Source: a bacterium (GTDB lineage: Bacteria > Electryoneota > RPQS01). From it: 32,836 bases of DNA. Positions 9,252 through 17,665 of the stretch are shown one piece after another. Below the pieces are notes generated by a model. That model saw only the letters and a list, made by a program, of their open reading frames with translations, ran no database searches and was not told the DNA's origin. The stretch spans positions 1 through 32,836 of the forward strand of contig JADLDM010000009.1 in NCBI GenBank assembly GCA_020846695.1. Reading direction: 5' to 3'. The translations under genes and the position numbers were made by a program. Numbering within the stretch: the first letter of the stretch is position 1; every line of letters begins with the position of its first letter.

Positions 9252-10097
9252 CTATGAAGTCAACTTAGATGCAAACCGCGCGGCAGAATTCTCGCCAAAC
9301 TCAAGAAACAAGTACGGCTCGATCAACTCCAGCTCCATCAGGATGAATTCGCTGTCGCGCACGATCCCGTCCACGCGCGCATACAGCGGCCGTTTGACAA
9401 ACGGTATCTGTTCGAGTATCCACTTCGCTTGCGTCATGAGCTTCTCGGAAATCTGTACAGCTTCTTGCTGTCCACCGTAGCGCGGCTGTACACGGAAATC
9501 ACCTTGCGCCGGTGTCTTCAAAACCGCGTGCGAAAATTCATTGCGAAAAAAGATCAAGGAATACTCCCCCGGCGATTCAATCTCCGGCATATATTCCTGT
9601 AGCATCAGGTCCTTTTCGCGTGCCACTTGTTCAAGCGCCGCGACCACTTCCTCAATTGTCTCCGGCGAAACGCGATACGTGTTGTACGCGCCTGCGGAAA
9701 CCGTCGGCTTGATTATCTGCGTGCCAATCCCATTCTCTTTCAAGAAGGAATGAAGATCGCCGCCGCGCGGAAACCAGACTGTTTGAGGGATTTTCACGTC
9801 CCGCATTTCCAATTCGCGTAAGTAATGCTTATCGGAATTCCAGCGTATGATGTCGGGTGAATTGTGAAGCGTAATCCCCGCGCGTTCCACCTCGTCAATC
9901 CACTTCAGAAACTCCGGCAAGCGCGAACTGTAGTCCCACGTGCAGCGAATGATAATTTCCGAGCAATCGCGCCACGTATTCGCGTCATCCCACACCACGA
10001 TCTTCGCCGCAACCCCGCGCCGAACCAATTCCTCAAAGAGCAATTTCTCACCGCCGGTGAGTTCGGGAAGTTCGCGCCACGTCGCCAGCCCGATCAC
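9252..10097 (-). CDS. ATP-grasp domain protein (RimK/glutathione-synthase/DcsG-like)
   Basis: 'RCTWDYSSRLPEFLKWIDEVERAGITLHNSPDIIRWNSDKHYLRELE', 'IIKPTVSAGAYNTYRV', 'LMLQEYMPEIESPGEYSLIFF'. GTG start at 10097 overlaps the upstream TGA (GTGA); the track's ATG at 10136 is also possible. Confidence 0.82.
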   Translation of the reverse strand: MIGLATWRELPELTGGEKLLFEELVRRGVAAKIVVWDDANTWRDCSEIIIRCTWDYSSRLPEFLKWIDEVERAGITLHNSPDIIRWNSDKHYLRELEMRDVKIPQTVWFPRGGDLHSFLKENGIGTQIIKPTVSAGAYNTYRVSPETIEEVVAALEQVAREKDLMLQEYMPEIESPGEYSLIFFRNEFSHAVLKTPAQGDFRVQPRYGGQQEAVQISEKLMTQAKWILEQIPFVKRPLYARVDGIVRDSEFILMELELIEPYLFLEFGENSAARFASKLTS

Positions 10098-10792
10098 GCG
10101 CGCAATGCTCCCGGTCTGTCCGTGATGATTCCGCACACACCCAATCCGATCAACCGCTTCGCTTCAACGGGATCGTTAACCGTCCACGTGAAGAGCGGGA
10201 GAGCTTCGCGCTTGAAGAACTCCGCAAGCGCACCGTCAATTAGCTCATGGTAAAACGCAATTCCCGAAGCATCACACGCACGCGCAACCTGAAGCGTCTG
10301 CTCGAGATGGCCGTTCTCACCCACAATCAGGATCGCCGGAATGTCGGATGCGAGCGCGCGAATTCTCTTCACCACATCGGGAAGAAAGCTCGAAAACAAG
10401 AACGTCTCCTGCGGCATTATGTCGCGCGCAATCTCTAAACACGTTTCTTCCAATCCCGTGTGCTTCAATTCAATGTTGACAAATCCCTTGCCCGACAGCA
10501 CGCGCAACACTTCATCCACTTCGTGTACATGCACGTTACTTCGTTGAGCAGCATCCTTCAAGTCCTTGAGTGTGAGTGAAGCCAGAACCTCCCCTGAGGG
10601 GAGTTCGTCGTCGTGAAACACCACCGGAACTCCGTCGCGCGTGGGCTGCACGTCTAACTCCACTCCATCCGCGCCCTCTTCAAGCGCGAGCAGGAAAGAC
10701 TCGACCGTATTCTCGCGAGCATGATGCGGTGAACCGCGATGCCCAAGTATCACGGGACAACCGGAGATGATTTGACGAAAACGTTCTGTCAC
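10094..10792 (-). CDS. glycerophosphodiester phosphodiesterase family protein
   Basis: 'ILGHRGSPHHARENTVESFLLALEEGADGVELDVQPTRDGVPVVFHDDEL' and C-terminal 'TWTVNDPVEAKRLIGLGVCGIITDRP'; GTG start overlapping the dapL stop (GTGA). Confidence 0.93.
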   Translation of the reverse strand: MTERFRQIISGCPVILGHRGSPHHARENTVESFLLALEEGADGVELDVQPTRDGVPVVFHDDELPSGEVLASLTLKDLKDAAQRSNVHVHEVDEVLRVLSGKGFVNIELKHTGLEETCLEIARDIMPQETFLFSSFLPDVVKRIRALASDIPAILIVGENGHLEQTLQVARACDASGIAFYHELIDGALAEFFKREALPLFTWTVNDPVEAKRLIGLGVCGIITDRPGALRA

Positions 10793-11940
10793 GCGATTCT
10801 GCTCATGGCAAGCTTAATTCTATCAAGTGACTGCGTGAGCGCAAGGCGAATGTAACCGCGGCCTTCAGCGCCGAACCCGCGACCGGGCGTCACCACGACG
10901 TCGTGATCAAGACACTTCTGCACGAAACTCATTTCATCGTCCCCCACGCGCGCCCATACATAAAACGTCGCGGGACTCTCCACCACGTCCAGCCCCAAAT
11001 CCTTCAGCGCGTGTTCGGTGTAAACGCGGCGCTCCCCGTAGATTTTGCGAATCGCGATCACATCCTTCGGCGGCTCCTGACCTTTGTAGCCCGCAAGCCC
11101 GTCCGCCATCTCGCGCTGGATCATCACTGGCGCGCCGGAATCAATCTGCGATTTCGCTTTTACCAATGCCGAAATGTAGTCCGCGCGTCCGACACAATAT
11201 CCGATGCGAAACCCGGTCGCGTTGAACACTTTCGACAGCGAGTGCATCTCCACCGCGTTCTGCGTGTATTGCAAAAACGAGGGCGCGACGTAATCGTCAA
11301 ACGTCATTTCGCTATAAGCGTGGTCGTGACAGACAATCGTTTCAGGATGTGTGTCGGCAAAATCCGCGAGCTGATTCCAAAAAAACTCCGTGGCAATTGC
11401 GCCGGTCGGATTGTTCGGATAGTTGACAAACAACATGCGTGCGCCAACCGCGAGATTCAAATCGGGAAGAAATCCGTTCTCCTTATGGAGCGGCAGCGTG
11501 CAAACTTCCGCATCACACAACGTCGTCACGCCCTGTGCGTAAACCGGATAAGCAGGCGAGGGACAGGCAACCACGTCACCAGGATTCACAAACGCGCGGC
11601 CCAAAGATGACAGACCTTCTTTCCCTCCCAGCACAACACAAATCTGCGTATCGGGATCGAGTTCGACTGAGAATCTTCCTTTGAAATATTTCGCAATCAC
11701 CTTGCGCACGCCCGCGTCGCCGCGCGACGACGAATAGAAATGTGCATCGGGATCGGCCGCGTGAAGCTGCAAACTCTTGGTGAAGGAATCGGGCGGCGGC
11801 AAATCGGGATCGCCGATTCCTAAATTGATCACGTCCCGTCCCGCCGCCGTCTTGCGAGCAATCTCCTGCTCCAGAGCGGCGAACAAATATTCAGGAAGTC
11901 GTGTTAAACGTGTTGCGGGTGAAGACACAGTTTTATTCAA
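10789..11940 (-). CDS. dapL: LL-diaminopimelate aminotransferase-like class I/II aminotransferase
   Basis: 'INLGIGDPDLPPP', 'YPNNPTGAIA', 'HDHAYSEMTFDD', 'HSLSKVFNATGFRIGYCVG'. No ATG near the N-terminus; likely TTG 11940 (LNKTVSS) or GTG 11928. Confidence 0.8.
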   Translation of the reverse strand: MNKTVSSPATRLTRLPEYLFAALEQEIARKTAAGRDVINLGIGDPDLPPPDSFTKSLQLHAADPDAHFYSSSRGDAGVRKVIAKYFKGRFSVELDPDTQICVVLGGKEGLSSLGRAFVNPGDVVACPSPAYPVYAQGVTTLCDAEVCTLPLHKENGFLPDLNLAVGARMLFVNYPNNPTGAIATEFFWNQLADFADTHPETIVCHDHAYSEMTFDDYVAPSFLQYTQNAVEMHSLSKVFNATGFRIGYCVGRADYISALVKAKSQIDSGAPVMIQREMADGLAGYKGQEPPKDVIAIRKIYGERRVYTEHALKDLGLDVVESPATFYVWARVGDDEMSFVQKCLDHDVVVTPGRGFGAEGRGYIRLALTQSLDRIKLAMSRIA

Positions 11941-11977
11941 ATGGTGTTTTCTATTCGCTGATAGTGCACGAGAGTTG

Positions 11978-13459
11978 TCATCGCAGAAGAATGCATCTCT
12001 TAACAACTGTCTCCTGGGGTGTTGTCAAGTAGAGATAGTAGCTGCCAGAAGGCAATTCTGTGCCGTCAAACCGAGCAACATAGTTGGGCGGAAGCGCTGT
12101 CTGCTCGACGATCTGCCTAACCAAGCGACCGTTGATATCGTAAACCTGCAGTCGGATCGGCTCCGGTTCTGAAAGCTCAACAAATAGTGTCGTAACGCTG
12201 TTAAATGGATTCGGAAAAACCCGTAGTTGCGTTGACCTCGGCAGAGGATAACTTGGCTCTCCAGCCGGCAGGACGTTGTCTGGATTGACTCGAAGAAGCC
12301 ACATATCTTTGTCACCAGCACCAAATGATGTTGTGTACCCAGCCAGCAAATAGGTTCCGTCTGACAATCGTTCAATTGCTGTGCCTACTTCGATTTGTTC
12401 GCCTCCATAGGTGTGTTCCCACACGACGGAGCCAGCTGCATCGATCTTCGCTAAGTATAGGTCTGCAGTCTGGTCCTCCAACTGTGTGTATCCTGTCACA
12501 ATGAAGCTGCCGTCGGGAGTCTGGATGAGATCAAAGAGATTGTCGTCAAACAGACCACCGAGCACGGTTGCTCCGATGTAGTCGCCGGTGTTGCTCCAGT
12601 GATGCAACATCGAGTTGTAATTACCGTCATCGAGGAATGCGCCTACGCACCAGAAGCTCGTGTCACTTGATTGCCTGCCTGCACTGTAGTAGTGGCAGCA
12701 ACCGCCTCCCCATGTTCGAGACCAAAGGGCGTTGCCAAGAGAGTCCGTTTTGACGATAAATCCCTGTTCAAGATTTGGACTCAACCAATCAGATGCATAT
12801 CCCGCGCAGAAGAAGCCGCCGTCTATCGTTCGCACGACAGAGCCAAATCCGGAATCATCGAGTGAGCCGCCGCGGTGATACGCTCTTGTCCAAACCACCC
12901 CTCCATTAGCATTGAATCTGATCAAGAAGGCATCCGGTGCGTCCCAGCCCGCAATGTCAACGCTGTTAGTTGTTCCAGCAATCACAAAACCATGTTGGTT
13001 GTTTACAGTCGCTTCAATTATGTCGTAGGCAATGTCGTCCGCATAAAGTTCACCATAGTCGTGGTACCACATGAATGTTCCATTACTTTGGTACTTATGT
13101 ACTTGCGCCGACCAGTACATGTCGCCGCCGTGTCCAGCTATTCCTTGTCCTGCAACGAAGATTGAACCATCGACAGATTCGGCAACTCCAAACGCAGTTT
13201 CGGGTTGCCAATACAAACCAGGGTTCGTTGTCCAAATCGTATCTCCGACGATGTTGGTTCGCACAAGATACATGTTCTGTCGATACGTACGCGTCATGCC
13301 AGCAACTAGATAATCACCGTTGCTTGCGATCGCGACATCGTTTGCAACCTCTTCCTGCTCACCCCCATAAGTACGTGACCACAGAATATTATAGTTGTGT
13401 TCTGCAAAGAGACATCTGTGGACCACAACCACCATACAGAATACAATAATGTCCCGCAT
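11978..13459 (-). CDS. secreted beta-propeller-like protein with T9SS-type sorting domain
   Basis: MRDIIVFCMVVVVHRCLFA signal peptide; repeated 'GDYLVAGMT.../GSFIVTGYTQ...DLYLAKIDAAGSVVWEHTYGG' blades; C-terminal 'RVFPNPFNSVTTLFVEL...GSYYLYLTTPQETVVKRCILLR'. Confidence 0.85.
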   Translation of the reverse strand: MRDIIVFCMVVVVHRCLFAEHNYNILWSRTYGGEQEEVANDVAIASNGDYLVAGMTRTYRQNMYLVRTNIVGDTIWTTNPGLYWQPETAFGVAESVDGSIFVAGQGIAGHGGDMYWSAQVHKYQSNGTFMWYHDYGELYADDIAYDIIEATVNNQHGFVIAGTTNSVDIAGWDAPDAFLIRFNANGGVVWTRAYHRGGSLDDSGFGSVVRTIDGGFFCAGYASDWLSPNLEQGFIVKTDSLGNALWSRTWGGGCCHYYSAGRQSSDTSFWCVGAFLDDGNYNSMLHHWSNTGDYIGATVLGGLFDDNLFDLIQTPDGSFIVTGYTQLEDQTADLYLAKIDAAGSVVWEHTYGGEQIEVGTAIERLSDGTYLLAGYTTSFGAGDKDMWLLRVNPDNVLPAGEPSYPLPRSTQLRVFPNPFNSVTTLFVELSEPEPIRLQVYDINGRLVRQIVEQTALPPNYVARFDGTELPSGSYYLYLTTPQETVVKRCILLR

Positions 13460-13501
13460 AACTGCACCTCGCCCGTCGGGCATCTACTACTTTCTTGGGT
13501 G

Positions 13502-14314
13502 TCAACACGGTGTCTTCCCTTCGAACACCTTTTCCGCAATGCTTCTCTGGCGAATCTCGTTGAAGTCTTTCGCGACGGTGATTTGCAGCGTACCGCCGGG
13601 TTGATGAACGGAAATCGGTGTGTCGAAATCGAAATGGCCGACCGCGCAGCCCGCGCAAGCCGTGGCGACCGAACCGGAACCGCAGGCAAGTGTGATTCCC
13701 GCGCCGCGCTCCCACACCACCAGTTTACACGCGTTGCGCGCAAGCACATTCACAAATTCGATATTCGCGCCGTGAGGAAATGCCGCATTCTTTTCAAGCG
13801 ACGGCCCGTATTTTTCAGCAAAGGGAATATCGCGCTCTTCGCCGAAAATCACGCCGTGCGGATTGCCCACATTCGCAGACAAGACATTGAATTCTAAATC
13901 GAGACTCGTGAGCTTCAACTCTTTCGGCGCGCCCGTCTTCGAAAAATCCGGCACGGGCATGGTGGTTTCAATCACATTCTCCTCCACGATCTTCGCGCGT
14001 ATCACGCCGCCACCCGTCTCAATTGTGATCTCCTTCGACACTTCAAACCCGACGTCGCGAAGATAGAGCACAAAACAGCGCAACCCATTTCCCGAAATCT
14101 CAGCTTTCGACCCGTCCGCATTCCAAAGCAGCATCCGATGATTCGCCGACGCGGAGTCCGATCTGAGCAGAATCCCGTCGGCCCCGATTCCCGTCTGTCT
14201 GTGGCAGAGTCGCCGGACGAACTCAGGCGTCAGTCTGTCCTCAAAGCCCTCTCCCCGCTCCCTTAGCAGAATGAAATCGTTCCCCAGCCCGTGATATTTG
14301 GCAAACTCAAACAT
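13502..14314 (-). CDS. dapF: diaminopimelate epimerase
   Basis: 'FAKYHGLGNDFILL', 'DGSKAEISGNGLRCFVLYLRD', 'ERGAGITLACGSGSVATACAG', 'VHQPGGTLQI'. Confidence 0.95.
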   Translation of the reverse strand: MFEFAKYHGLGNDFILLRERGEGFEDRLTPEFVRRLCHRQTGIGADGILLRSDSASANHRMLLWNADGSKAEISGNGLRCFVLYLRDVGFEVSKEITIETGGGVIRAKIVEENVIETTMPVPDFSKTGAPKELKLTSLDLEFNVLSANVGNPHGVIFGEERDIPFAEKYGPSLEKNAAFPHGANIEFVNVLARNACKLVVWERGAGITLACGSGSVATACAGCAVGHFDFDTPISVHQPGGTLQITVAKDFNEIRQRSIAEKVFEGKTPC

Positions 14315-14457
14315 AGCTTAGCATCTTGTTTCTGAGTAAGATAAACCAATATAAGTGGATTTCTCACGGGAGGCAATTGCCCTTGCACCGTTTCCTCAAG
14401 CTCCGTATATTCCCAATAGTTCAAACTTGAATCATTCCACAAGCCCGCGAGGACCAC

Positions 14458-15777
14458 ATGAGAAGCCTTGTCGCCACCTTGATTTGCATCACCATCGGGG
14501 GCATCCTACCGGCCCAAGCCCGCCCGCAATACAGCGCGATTTTCGGCCAGAGCTGCTTCCTCTGCCATGTCAACCCCACCGGCAACGGGATGCGCGAACT
14601 CTACGGCAGCCAGTTTTTCGCGCCGCAATACCTGCCGGTCAAATCCCTGAGCTACGACGCCATTAACAAGATCAAGCCCAAACTCTCCGAGAATGTCACC
14701 ATCGGAGCGGATTTGCGCACCATATTCCTCGCAACGAACACCCAGAGTGACTCGACTTCCACAGGACTCTCTGCGCCACTTTCGCACAACACCGGCACAA
14801 TCTCCCAAATGGAAGGCAACCTCTATTTGGAACTCCGCCCCTCCGAGCAGTTCATGATCTATTATTCGCAGGGAGTAGCCGACGCGTCGGGCCGGTTTGA
14901 AGCCTACGGACTGGCCAATTTGAAGGGATGGAAGGGATGGATCAAGGCGGGACAATTTCAGGAGAACTACGGTTATCGCTTTGCCGATCATACGGCCTAC
15001 ACGCGCACGGGCTTGTGGGGCGGAATTGACTCCAATCAGGGACTTTACGACGGATCAGCCTTCTCTTCTCCGACCCCTCCACACTATGGAGTCGGCGCCG
15101 AAGCCGGGACTCGCCTGGGGAATGCCGATTTCAGCGTTTCGCACACGGGTGCGCAATCCAATATTCCCATGGATCGCGACACGCAGAAGCGCTGGATTGC
15201 GCGCGTCTTTGCACAGCGCAAGCTGCCCTTTGCCGAGTCGTTCGTGATTTCCGCCGGCGGGTCGTGGCTCCACGCTTCCCACAAAGCTGTTGATCCCGAA
15301 CTCGGATTCCCCTCAGCGCGTCAGACGATTCAGGCGTGGGGCGGATTCGGTGGAATCTCCTTCACGGGTATACCCAATCGCATGGGCACGAGTGACGGCG
15401 CATCGAACTTCGGATGGCTCGCCACCTCGCTGCTCTTTGAATATGACCGCAAAGCATGGACGACGCCCGCTGCATGGACGGGATTCGGCGCACCGGGATT
15501 CGACATCACCAGCGCTTATTCGACCACGCAGCTTGATGTGATGGTCTATCAGGGTGTTTGGCTGCAAGCAGCGTACGACTGGATGGATAATGCGGAAACC
15601 AGCTCCATCGGCGGCGAGGCCGAGCGCACCACCGTCGGATTGTCGGTTTATGCCCTTCCGTGGGTCGAAATCTCGCCCAGATACAGGCTTTACTCGTCCG
15701 CAGGGGCCCCCGGTTCCGGAATCGGCCAATCCCGCAACAAACAACAGCTTGAAGGGCAAATTCACGTCTTCTTCTAA
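14458..15777 (+). CDS. secreted mono-CXXCH protein with putative outer-membrane beta-barrel
   Basis: Signal peptide, then 'YSAIFGQSCFLCHVNPTGNGMRELYGSQFF' (CFLCH), then about 380 aa of alternating aromatic/polar strands ending 'LEGQIHVFF' with a terminal Phe. Confidence 0.72.
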   Translation: MRSLVATLICITIGGILPAQARPQYSAIFGQSCFLCHVNPTGNGMRELYGSQFFAPQYLPVKSLSYDAINKIKPKLSENVTIGADLRTIFLATNTQSDSTSTGLSAPLSHNTGTISQMEGNLYLELRPSEQFMIYYSQGVADASGRFEAYGLANLKGWKGWIKAGQFQENYGYRFADHTAYTRTGLWGGIDSNQGLYDGSAFSSPTPPHYGVGAEAGTRLGNADFSVSHTGAQSNIPMDRDTQKRWIARVFAQRKLPFAESFVISAGGSWLHASHKAVDPELGFPSARQTIQAWGGFGGISFTGIPNRMGTSDGASNFGWLATSLLFEYDRKAWTTPAAWTGFGAPGFDITSAYSTTQLDVMVYQGVWLQAAYDWMDNAETSSIGGEAERTTVGLSVYALPWVEISPRYRLYSSAGAPGSGIGQSRNKQQLEGQIHVFF

Positions 15778-15798
15778 GTCATTTAATTGTTAATAGAT

Positions 15799-15836
15799 AT
15801 GGCCGCTGAATCAAACCGGTGGCCATTTTCTTTTTC
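15799..15836 (+). terminator. Rho-independent terminator
   Basis: ATGGCCGC-loop-GTGGCCAT followed by TTTTCTTTTT. Confidence 0.7.
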
Positions 15837-15853
15837 TGCGTGCGCCCAGAGTC

Positions 15854-15882
15854 TTGACAGTTCCGCCTCAAAATATTACTCT
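15854..15882 (+). promoter_or_regulatory. possible sigma-70-type promoter
   Basis: Perfect TTGACA, 17-nt spacer, weak -10 TACTCT, upstream of ATG 15929. Confidence 0.4.
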
Positions 15883-15928
15883 ATTTGTCATATTTGCTAA
15901 CAATGATGTGCAAGATTTGAGGTGATTC

Positions 15929-16510
15929 ATGGGAAAGCTGCTACTTGTCTGCTCTTTGATGTTTACGTTTTCGGCCTCCGCCACTATTCACATTGTAACC
16001 CTGAGCGGCCTGACGTTCAGCCCGGCGAATGTTACGATTCAACAGGGTGACACCGTTCGCTGGGTGAAAACAGCCGGATTTCACAATGTGCGCGAATCGG
16101 GCGGCACTCCGGACACCGTCTTCTACAGCGGCGCGCCAACCAGCGGAGCATTCACCTACAACAAGCCCTTCAATGCTCCTCTGGTCGGGACCTACAACTA
16201 TCAATGCGATGCACACTTCAGCCTCGGAATGGTGGGAACCGTTACCGTCCAGGCGCCGCCCTGTGATCCTGCGGATTCTCTCGTGGCAATCCGCGAAAGC
16301 GAGACCTCGCTCAGACTCTATTGGCGCGCGCCTCAAGCAGGAAATTACAGCATCTACTCCACCGATGATCCGGCGCTTGCGACAACTCCTCCCGGTGCAG
16401 GATGGACTCTGGAAACCACCGTCAACGCCGCCGTTCCCGGCCAAACGACGACGGTAGTCGCCGCGCTCGTCGAGAAGCGCTTCTTCGTTGTTCTGCACGA
16501 CTGTCCCTGA
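15929..16510 (+). CDS. secreted plastocyanin-like copper protein
   Basis: 'SPANVTIQQGDTVRWVKTAGFHNV...YNYQCDAHFSLGMVGTVTV'; close paralog of 1549-2721 but with no sorting domain. Confidence 0.88.
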   Translation: MGKLLLVCSLMFTFSASATIHIVTLSGLTFSPANVTIQQGDTVRWVKTAGFHNVRESGGTPDTVFYSGAPTSGAFTYNKPFNAPLVGTYNYQCDAHFSLGMVGTVTVQAPPCDPADSLVAIRESETSLRLYWRAPQAGNYSIYSTDDPALATTPPGAGWTLETTVNAAVPGQTTTVVAALVEKRFFVVLHDCP

Positions 16511-16527
16511 GCAACTCACTCCCAAAA

Positions 16528-16560
16528 TGAAAAGGCCGCTCGATTGGGCGGTCTCTTCAT
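16528..16560 (+). terminator. possible terminator hairpin
   Basis: aaaaGGCCGCTCgattGGGCGGTCtcttcattt, imperfect stem directly after the copper-protein stop. Confidence 0.45.
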
Positions 16561-16572
16561 TTGTTGCCATGC

Positions 16573-16597
16573 GGGCGGGTCGGGGACCCACCCCTAC
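16573..16597. repeat. interspersed palindromic repeat A (GGGCGGGTCGGGGACCCRCCCCTAC)
   Basis: Same 25-mer (one mismatch) at 29289-29313 and 29783-29807; 9-bp GGGCGGGTC/GACCCGCCC stem. Confidence 0.85.
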
Positions 16598-17433
16598 TCA
16601 TCGCGCAGCTTCTTAAGCAGCGCAATGCTCGACGGAGTGTCCTCATCGGGCAATTCCGTCGTTCCCGGTAGCCCGTCGAATCGAGGATCGCGTGCAAGCA
16701 TTCGAAATCCCTCCAGACCGATGAAGCCCTTGCCTATCGCCGCGTGACGGTCACGATGCTGTCCCAAGTCGAACTTGCTATCGTTCAGATGAAGAGCGCG
16801 CAAATACTCTAACCCGATCTCCGCATCAAACTTCTTCCAAGTCTCTTCGTAGGCGTCGCGCGTTCTGAAATCATAACCCGCAGCAAAGATATGACAAGTG
16901 TCTACGCACACACCCATCCTCTCGTCATTCTTGCACTCTGAAATCAAGTAATCGAGATGTGAAAACTCCGCACCCAAGTCTCCCCCTTGCCCCGCCGTCG
17001 TCTCCAACAGAATTCCCACACCCAAACCTTCCGTTCGTGCAAGCACTTCTTTGAGAGAATTCGCGCAATTCTTCAGGCCGTTCTCAACTCCCGATCCCTT
17101 ATGCGAACCCGGATGCGTATTCACCCACGGAATGCCCAACAGATCCGCGCGCTCCAACTCGTGAACAAATCCATCCACCGACTTCCTCCGCAAGACCTCA
17201 TCCGGTGAACTCAAATTGATCAAATAGCTATCATGCACCAGGACCGGAGGCTGCCCCGCTTTCTCCCATGCCTCAAACCACTTCTCCACGTCCTCAGGTG
17301 CAATCGGTTTGGCCTTCCACTGAAGCTGGCTCTTCGTGAAGACCTGAATGCACTCGCAGCCAAACTCCGTGCCCCGTTCAAAGGCTTTGTAGAGTCCGCC
17401 TGCCGTCGAAGTATGCGCGCCGAATAACATCAA
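16594..17433 (-). CDS. nfo: deoxyribonuclease IV (endonuclease IV)
   Basis: 'LFGAHTSTAGGLYKAFERG', 'QVFTKSQLQWKAK', 'VNTHPGSHKGSG', 'LLETTAGQGGDLGAEFSHLDYL', 'VCVDTCHIFAAGYD', 'LHLNDSKFDLGQHRDRHAAIGKGFIG'. Confidence 0.95.
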   Translation of the reverse strand: MMLFGAHTSTAGGLYKAFERGTEFGCECIQVFTKSQLQWKAKPIAPEDVEKWFEAWEKAGQPPVLVHDSYLINLSSPDEVLRRKSVDGFVHELERADLLGIPWVNTHPGSHKGSGVENGLKNCANSLKEVLARTEGLGVGILLETTAGQGGDLGAEFSHLDYLISECKNDERMGVCVDTCHIFAAGYDFRTRDAYEETWKKFDAEIGLEYLRALHLNDSKFDLGQHRDRHAAIGKGFIGLEGFRMLARDPRFDGLPGTTELPDEDTPSSIALLKKLRDE

Positions 17434-17447
17434 TCCTCTTCTCTATA

Positions 17448-17488
17448 TTTGTCCCCCTGCTTTGCGGGGGGACTACAGGGGGGTGTCT
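17448..17488. repeat. interspersed repeat C, 41 bp
   Basis: TTTGTCCCCCTGCTTTGCGGGGGGACTACAGGGGGGTGTCT; near-identical copy at 27750-27790. Confidence 0.85.
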
Positions 17489-17582
17489 TTCTCCTACCCA
17501 AGATACGAAAGCACGGCGAAATACTCCAGAGTGATCCTACTGGCCTGCGGCCCCTCAGGATGACATGTCGAGGGGAAACAAA

Positions 17583-17610
17583 CAGGGGCGGACCTTGCGA
17601 TCCGCCCCTG
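17583..17610. repeat. interspersed palindromic repeat B (CAGGGGCGGACCTTGCGATCCGCCCCTG)
   Basis: 10-bp perfect arms; identical 28-mer at 20292-20319. Confidence 0.85.
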
Positions 17611-17620
17611 CGATTATCAG

Positions 17621-17655
17621 AGAGATCCTTCAGCCGCAAGAGGCTTCAGGATGAC
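17621..17655 (-). repeat. interspersed repeat E (GTCATCCTGAAGCC...GCGGCTGAAGGATCTCT)
   Basis: Reverse complement nearly identical to 29330-29364. Confidence 0.8.
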
Positions 17656-17665
17656 CTCTTCGAGG

